A stretch of DNA of 64,000 bases from Adiantum capillus-veneris (lineage: Eukaryota > Streptophyta > Polypodiopsida > Polypodiales > Pteridaceae): the NCBI GenBank assembly GCA_014529385.2, contig CM043944.1, positions 91,567,914 through 91,631,913 on the forward strand, in the 5' to 3' direction. The notes under the pieces were generated by a model. That model ran no database searches and was not told the DNA's origin. It worked only from the letters and a program-made list of their open reading frames with translations. A program made the translations under genes and the position numbers. Positions 58,882 through 64,000 of the stretch are shown here, piece after piece (within the stretch, counting starts at the first letter, position 1; every line of letters starts with the position of its first letter).

Positions 58882-59130
58882 GCTCGGGGGGGTGCACTAT
58901 GTAATCGTGTTAATGTATAACATGAGTTTGAAAGGAGGGGTTTTAAAATGCAAAAACTTTAGGCAATTTGATAGAGATACATTAAAATAAGAGGTTTTTA
59001 CATTCAATTTTGGAAAAAATATATAAAATAAGGGGTCATTTTATTCATTCAGACACATTAAAAGAGGGGTTTTTTTAATGCCTCACGAACGCACGTTATA
59101 TAGGGGGGTACTAAATGGTGAGCCCCTCGA
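58882..59130. mobile_element. hAT-like MITE, 249 bp, TSD GGTTCTTA
   Basis: Flanked by GGTTCTTA at 58874-58881 and 59131-59138, an 8-bp duplication typical of hAT. Ends are imperfect inverted repeats (GCTCGGGGGGGTGCACTAT; reverse of right end TCGAGGGGCTCACCATTTA). Removing it and one repeat restores the RT alignment to A. Internal GAGGGGTTTT strings repeat. No coding capacity. Confidence 0.8.
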
Positions 59131-59560
59131 GGTTCTTAGGATACAACTAATTGGCTATCGTGATAGAAGACCACATTCACCATGAAATGGGGAATCTATG
59201 CTTATAGGGTAATGCGTTTTGGCCTAATCAATGCACTAGCAACATTCCAAAGGCTAATGACACACGCTTTCAAAGAATACTTGCAAATATTCTTGGAGAT
59301 ATATATGGATGGCTTTGTGTTCACTCTCTCCTTAGGGATGAACATATTGGGCAGCTTAGAAAATTATTTGAGAAATGCAAAACATATAGAATCTACCTAA
59401 ACCTTGAAAAATGTGTCTTCATGGTAAGACAATGCAGAATCTTCGGACACATTACAATCTTTCATGGGACATTGTGGATACTATTGACGATTTATATATA
59501 TGTATGCAGTCATTGCGCAACCCTTATATAGGTTGATAGTTGTCTTTAATTGGACAAAAG
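59131..59560 (+). pseudogene. Gypsy B reverse transcriptase, second part
   Basis: IYAYRVMRFGLINALATFQRL, FLEIYMDGFVF: the YMDD site reads YMDG, so a catalytic Asp is lost. A short deletion precedes KWGIYAY. Later stops. Confidence 0.85.
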
Positions 59561-59985
59561 AGTGTGAAGAGGCATTCACAAAATTGAAATGAGCACTTAT
59601 AGAAACACAAGTACTCAAGGCACCAGATTGGGATAAGATATTCCATGTTCACATTGATGCCTCAACATTTTCTATAGGTTGTATATTAGCTCAACCAGGA
59701 GAAGGAACAATGGACTTCCCAACTTGCTATGCTAGCCGACAGCTGAACAATGCAGAAAAGAATTACACTACCACAGAACAAGAAGGATCAGGGATGATAT
59801 ATGCTTTAAATAAATTTCGGCATTATCTTTTGGCCAAAAAGTTTTTCTTCTTCACAGATCACCAAAGCCCTCTTGTATCTAGTAAACAAGCCTTGCAATA
59901 TAGGAAGAATCATTTTCTGGTTCATCATATTCCTTATGCTTGATTTTACGATTGTGATAAAAAAAAGGGAAGACACATCTTAGAG
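59561..59985 (+). pseudogene. Gypsy B RNase H
   Basis: HVHIDASTFSIGCILAQ, YASRQLNNAEKNYTTTEQE, FFFFTDHQSPLVS. Frame breaks around 59880 and 59960. Confidence 0.8.
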
Positions 59986-60385
59986 AAGATCATCTCTCTA
60001 GGATACCCAATGGAGAAGCACACAAAGGAGTGGACAATGATATACCTGACACTTACCTATTCAACTTCGAAATGGTTCCAAAATGGTCTCAAGAAATAGT
60101 CAATCTTTTGACCTACGAGGGAAACTTTGATAAGATGGAATAGACAAGTAAGTGAAAAACAATTAGAAAAGAAAAAACTCTCAAATAATAGGTGGAAGAT
60201 TGTACCATTTCTACTCCAAAGGGATCCTACAGCTATGCATTAGTCTGGAAGAATGTGAATGCTATCTCATGTAATCCCATGTACAAGACATAGCTTTCCA
60301 TTGCTCTCAAAAGAAGATACACTAGTGCTTGAAGCAACTGGGAGAGTATTTGCCCCTGATATGCATGCATATGTAAATAATTATG
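59986..60385 (+). pseudogene. Gypsy B integrase N-terminal module, first copy
   Basis: DHLSRIPNGEAHKGVDND, then IIGGRLYHFYSKGILQLCISLEE, SHVQDIAFHCS, cut by the MITE-like element before CxxC. Matches the first module of A. Confidence 0.75.
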
Positions 60386-60850
60386 CATTAGGGAAAATTT
60401 GGACTTTCAAAGGGGGCCTATAAGTAGGTTTGACTTTGCCACTATTTTGCAAAGTGGGCAAACTCGTGAAGTATATAACACTTTGTCAAAACCCTATCAA
60501 CCAACATATCATTGGAAAGATCTTAGAAAGTAGGTTCTAAATTCCCAAACTCCAAAAAAATTGGAGTTGATTTAAAGAAGTTATGGACTTCCCATTGAAG
60601 TCAAAATGTGGGGAGAGATCCATTTACAAGACAGAGTTGTCACATCAAAAATGGAATCTTCTAGAATATAAAGAATCTGATGACACACTATATATCAATG
60701 GATAGATCTCAATGAGTAAATTCTAAATCCATAAGGTTCAACAAGTTTTGATTTCATTTGTAAAAATTTTACTGCGCACTCGATCTAAACAAGAGAGAGA
60801 AGGTCAAAGTCCTTATAGGGCCCCTTTGAGAGTCCAAATTTTCCCTAATG
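60386..60850. mobile_element. MITE-like element, 465 bp, long terminal inverted repeats
   Basis: Left end CATTAGGGAAAATTTGGACT and the reverse complement of the right end agree for the first 20 bases and continue with few mismatches for about 45 bp (CAAAGGGG, CCTATAAG). Flanks AATTATGC and AATTGTGC are similar but not clean. It interrupts the B integrase module. No coding capacity. Superfamily uncertain (hAT or MULE-like). Confidence 0.75.
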
Positions 60851-61349
60851 TTCTAAATTGTGCTACATGTAGGAGCAACCCACCTGTGGACCATGCAACG
60901 TTGTTTCGGATTGCATTAGTATAAAAATGGATTCAACATATGGTTGATTATCTGACAACAAGAAAACATCACAAGAGCCAAACAACGAGCCATTGAGTTG
61001 GAAGTCGAGACTTCACACTCATTAAAGATTAACTCTACAAGAGAGGAAAAGATAACCAACTTAGGATATGTGCTACCAAAAATGAATATTTTCCTATCTT
61101 GGAGCAAGCACGTGGAGGAGTTAGTGGAGATCATTTCTAGGAAGATAAGACAATTAAAATTTTCTTAACTGCAGGAATTTGGTGGCCAACATTGCACATG
61201 GATGCGAATGAATATGTTAAACGATGCGATGATTGCCAACATGCCGAAGTACCCTTAAAAGGAGACAAGATGCCATTACAGTCAATGATGGGAGCAAGAG
61301 TATTTGCTAAGTGGGGTCTAGACTTCCATTATGAAGTGAATGTGGTCTA
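60851..61349 (+). pseudogene. Gypsy B integrase, second N-terminal module, truncated
   Basis: DHATLFRIALV, FTLIKD*LYKRGKDNQL, PILEQARGGVSGDHF, IWWPTLHMDANEYVKRCDDCQH, MGARVFAKWGLDF, then alignment to A ends at about 61325 just after the first catalytic Asp. Confidence 0.8.
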
Positions 61350-61575
61350 AGGTGGCCTCTTTATTTTCCATGGGATTAAAAGGGAGATTAAGGTAGGTAC
61401 AAATGGGTGATGCCATGTGGACTAAAATGGTGGGTATGGCAGGACCTAAAAGTAAGTAGCCAAGCTTGTGCTCTTTTATAAAATATAAAGAGAAAATCTC
61501 TTATAAATTCAAAAAATTGAACTTTTCTCTATATAGTTGGGTAAAAACCAATTCTTTCTCTCTCTAGTGGCTTCT

Positions 61576-61615
<40 letters not shown>

Positions 61616-62204
61616 CCTCTTGAAAAAGGGGTCCCCCCAAAAATGTGTTGATCATTTCCTCCCTTTCTCTCTACAATCTCTCTCTTCTCTTCACTCCACC
61701 TTGCAAGTTGCTTCTCTTTCCTTCCTTTCAATTTTTCCTGCAAAAAGCTCTACAATATAAGTTTGATCCTCCTTTCCATCCTCAAGTTCATTGCATTCTA
61801 CTTAAGCTGAAGTTCTCCATTACTCCATGACCCTCAGAAAACACCTCTACCTAAAACTGAATATCTGCAGCATATCCTTTTGCTAGATCTTCCCTTTTTC
61901 TTTTCTCAACTGGGTTCTTGCTTCTTCTCCAATAACCTCTCTAAGGAGGATCTACTTTCCTCTCAAGCTTTGCAACATTATCTTTCCCATTAAGCCAACT
62001 TGAAAGTGGAGAAGTATAACAGTACATGACATTCATCGTCTTTGTGCACCACCAAGAATCTTGCTCTTTGTGCATCTGAGAATGTGGATGTGCATAGGTC
62101 AATCATAAGTATTTTTCTGTAGGTTGTACCACTATTTTCCATGGCATCATCAGGTACTCAATGACCTAGGAGTGTCATTGACTCCATTTCATGCAGCAAT
62201 GTAC
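61350..62204. other. Non-coding DNA with poly-C run
   Basis: No coding region supported. A 34-bp C run (61579-61612) is followed by T/C-rich DNA. Confidence 0.5.
61579..61612. repeat. Poly-C run, 34 bp
   Basis: Uninterrupted C; true length may be uncertain. Confidence 0.9.
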
Positions 62205-62297
62205 TGTTAGGGAATATGACGTAGCTAAGTAGATGTTTGAGTAGTTTACTAATGGAGAGAGATAATTTTTCACACAAGAGAGATCATAGAGGGGGGG

Positions 62298-62345
<48 letters not shown>

Positions 62346-62918
62346 ACGATCTACGTGGTTCACCCAATGTGGGATACATCAATGGGAAAATAGCCACTGA
62401 ATGGCTTTAGTACTTCAAGACAAGAAGTAGATTACAAAGGGATTATACCCTTTTGGAGCTCCCACCTTGCTTCACTCTCACCACCTCACGTCCACCTTGT
62501 TGCATCATCTTCACAATGCATCACAATGCTTCACCTCTTCAATCCGTTTTTGTGTGTAGAAAGCCCTCCTTTTATAGGCCAAAAGGGCTACCCTCTCTCA
62601 TGAGAGGCAGTTGTGTGTAGCCACCCTTGTGTAGACAAGTCCTAGTTGAATTCTCCCATACACCCATGTGTGGCTGCCCTTGAGAAGACAAGTCCAATTT
62701 GAAATAAGCCACTGGACTTTGAATTTGTCCACCGGCCATTGACTTCCGGGCATCGGCCATCGCCCATTGACTACCGTCCACCGGCCGGCCATTTTTCGAC
62801 CACTTTCCGACCGACGTCTAGCCATAATGTTTGACAAAAATGAATATTTTGACGAGTGTTTTTCTTCATGCATGATGTCTTCTCCTTATGAGGGCCTTAA
62901 AAATGTGCATTTTTAACA
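62205..62918 (+). repeat. LTR-like segment
   Basis: Starts TGTTAGGGAATATGACG and ends TTTTTAACA, with a TATA-like CTTTTATAGG near 62570. No second copy, PBS or matching target duplication was found, so a solo LTR is only a suggestion. Confidence 0.35.
62290..62344. repeat. G run and (GA)n microsatellite
   Basis: About 11 G followed by about 22 AG units. Confidence 0.93.
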
Positions 62919-63251
62919 CAAAGAATTACAAGGGATAAATTAGGCTCCATACTTAACATGTACAAGATGACAATGGATGTTGGGTGACAATGGAGTTCAA
63001 ATGATTGATGTGGGTGACAATGCAACCCAATTTAATAGGTGCACACAAGGTCTCAAGGAGACAGATGGCTTCTTGAGCACACCATTGGAAGGGAAGGATC
63101 ATGGAGTTCATTCAAACCCATGACGGCAAGCGGCTTGCAAAGGTGCAACATGTGTATGTTCCTTCACAATTAAGCTAGAGACAACAATGGCTCCATCCAG
63201 GTTTCCTACAAACTATAATTTCACTCCTCTGTCAAGTTTTTACATTGTTTA
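62919..63251. other. No feature seen
   Basis: Contains short repeats of TGGGTGACAATG (near 62980 and 63010) and no coding region. Confidence 0.5.
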
Positions 63252-64000
63252 TTGTGTATTTTTGTGGTATACGCTACTTTGATTTCTATAAGTTTTCATT
63301 GCTTGTTCATATTTGTAGATGTTTTCCCATCCAATTTTGTAGAGTGGGAGCCAATAGAGTCTTTCATAGGGACTTTTGAGGCCATCCACGTTGACCTTGG
63401 TAAGCTGCTCTATGTTGGTTGTCCATCCGTGGAGCTTGTCTCACATGACATTTTTTTTATAACCATACTTATGTACCACTTAAGAAAACTGGTATGGTAA
63501 TCTTCTTTGGTTCACCCACCAACCTTACAGAGTCTGGGATGGCCTAAGCCAGATAGTGCCTTGATCACAACATCCAAAAGGAGAATCTAGAGAGATGTGC
63601 ATGCAAAAATGAAGTGCACCTATGGTTCCCACAAAGCTTCCCTAACTTGGTTTATGTCCCTTCATGTGTTTGTGTTTTTCTTTCGACTACATAGTGTTCA
63701 CAGGACTCTGGACTTGCAAAAGGGGAAGTGTGATCAATGGCTTACTTGCAATTGGATGGGAGACTAAGGTGGTCAACCACCAAGGAGATATAATCAAGTG
63801 CTCTATAGTTGCTGAGAATGTGGTGTGAAGATACCATATTCCAAAGCAAAGCTTGTCAATTCTCTTTCCCTACAGAAGATGTAAGCTGAACAAGGAAAAA
63901 TGGGAGGCACTAGACTCCAATGTTTTTGCTAGAGAATCAATTGATCTGCAAATATGCCTCTACGACAATGCAGTGCACGACATCTTGGTAAATAACGACT
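63252..64000 (+). other. Coding-like fragments, unassigned
   Basis: 63300-63500 reads FPSNFVEWEPIESFIGTFEA and LLYVGCPSVELVSHD. 63718-64000 reads GSVINGLLAIGWETKVVNHQ, DIIKCSIVAENVV, a stop, RYHIPKQSLSILFPYR and LNKEKWEALDSN, and continues off the window. The second part faintly resembles a retropepsin-like domain of copia-type proteins (YxxPxxSxxLxSP), which I cannot confirm. Could be a decayed gene or element edge. Confidence 0.3.

Larger units (their letters stand above)
28282..61349 (+). mobile_element. Gypsy B: host element with four nested insertions
   Basis: B segments are 28282-31093, 36215-38715, 58300-58881, 59131-60385 and 60851-61349. Read together they match element A in order (PBS, gag, knuckles, linker, RT, RNase H, doubled integrase N-terminus). 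Copia-2 entered gag, A entered the gag-pol linker, and two MITE-like elements entered RT and integrase. B lacks most of protease 1, and its integrase stops before the second catalytic Asp at 61330. The 3' LTR is not seen. Confidence 0.85.

Noticed and set aside
12148-61612. Long G or C runs as G-quadruplex regulators
   Set aside because: Pure homopolymers of 24-34 bp are prone to sequencing and slippage error; no further support.
62572-62873. Overlapping minus-strand open frames of 69 and 91 codons
   Set aside because: Arise from a local GGCC-rich near-repeat (ATGGCCGG, GTGGACG); no protein features.

Overview
This window looks like repeat-dominated DNA from a land plant with a large genome. 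The evidence is as follows. Two Ty1/copia elements carry the primer-binding sequence TGGTATCAGAGC, which matches the 3' end of plant initiator tRNA-Met. Several Ty3/gypsy elements carry PBS variants of the TGGCGCCGTTGCC (tRNA-Asp) type. The DNA is AT-rich with (GA)n, (CT)n and (CA)n tracts. Most in-frame stops in the elements look like CAG>TAG, CAA>TAA or CGA>TGA, as expected from deamination of cytosine methylated in plant sequence contexts. I see no intact host gene, rRNA, tRNA or CRISPR array, and I cannot name the species.

Layout. (1) 1-13070, minus strand: an incomplete retroelement ('R1') whose 5' LTR is 12144-13070. Its coding part (35-3961) has a repeat-rich gag-like region, a zinc knuckle, two degenerate retropepsin-like domains and a basic tail, but no RT or integrase. 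Its leader is split by a full-length copia element ('Copia-1', 6944-12111, TSD CATAG). (2) 13286-18096, plus: a decayed gypsy element ('E'), followed by an R1-family LTR (18377-19456) in the opposite orientation to 12144-13070. (3) 19457-28281: non-coding DNA, a minus-strand gypsy LTR ('C', 21514-22466), degenerate satellite DNA, a strong hairpin, a gypsy fragment ('D', 24060-25415), AT-rich tracts and the end of the 5' LTR of gypsy 'B'. (4) 28282-61349, plus: gypsy B, broken by four insertions: Copia-2 (31094-36214, minus), the giant gypsy 'A' (38716-58299), and two MITE-like elements (58882-59130 and 60386-60850). (5) 61350-64000: repeat debris, an LTR-like segment and an unassigned coding-like tail.

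The most interesting object is element A, 19.6 kb, bounded by two 931-bp LTRs and a GTAAT target duplication. It carries gag, two-knuckle nucleocapsid, protease, RT, RNase H, a duplicated integrase N-terminal domain, integrase core, a second protease-like domain after integrase, and a long 3' accessory ORF (coiled coil plus an unrecognised domain). Eight copies of a near-perfect 24-bp palindrome (half-site AGACATCCTACG followed by its reverse complement) lie in its two long untranslated regions, four before gag and four before the accessory ORF. B shares A's duplicated integrase N-terminus. R1 shares A's N-terminal repeat domain, its second protease-like domain and the QIWVPK-type basic tail, so these appear to be long-lived modules of one lineage. 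Every coding region here is interrupted, so current activity is not supported.
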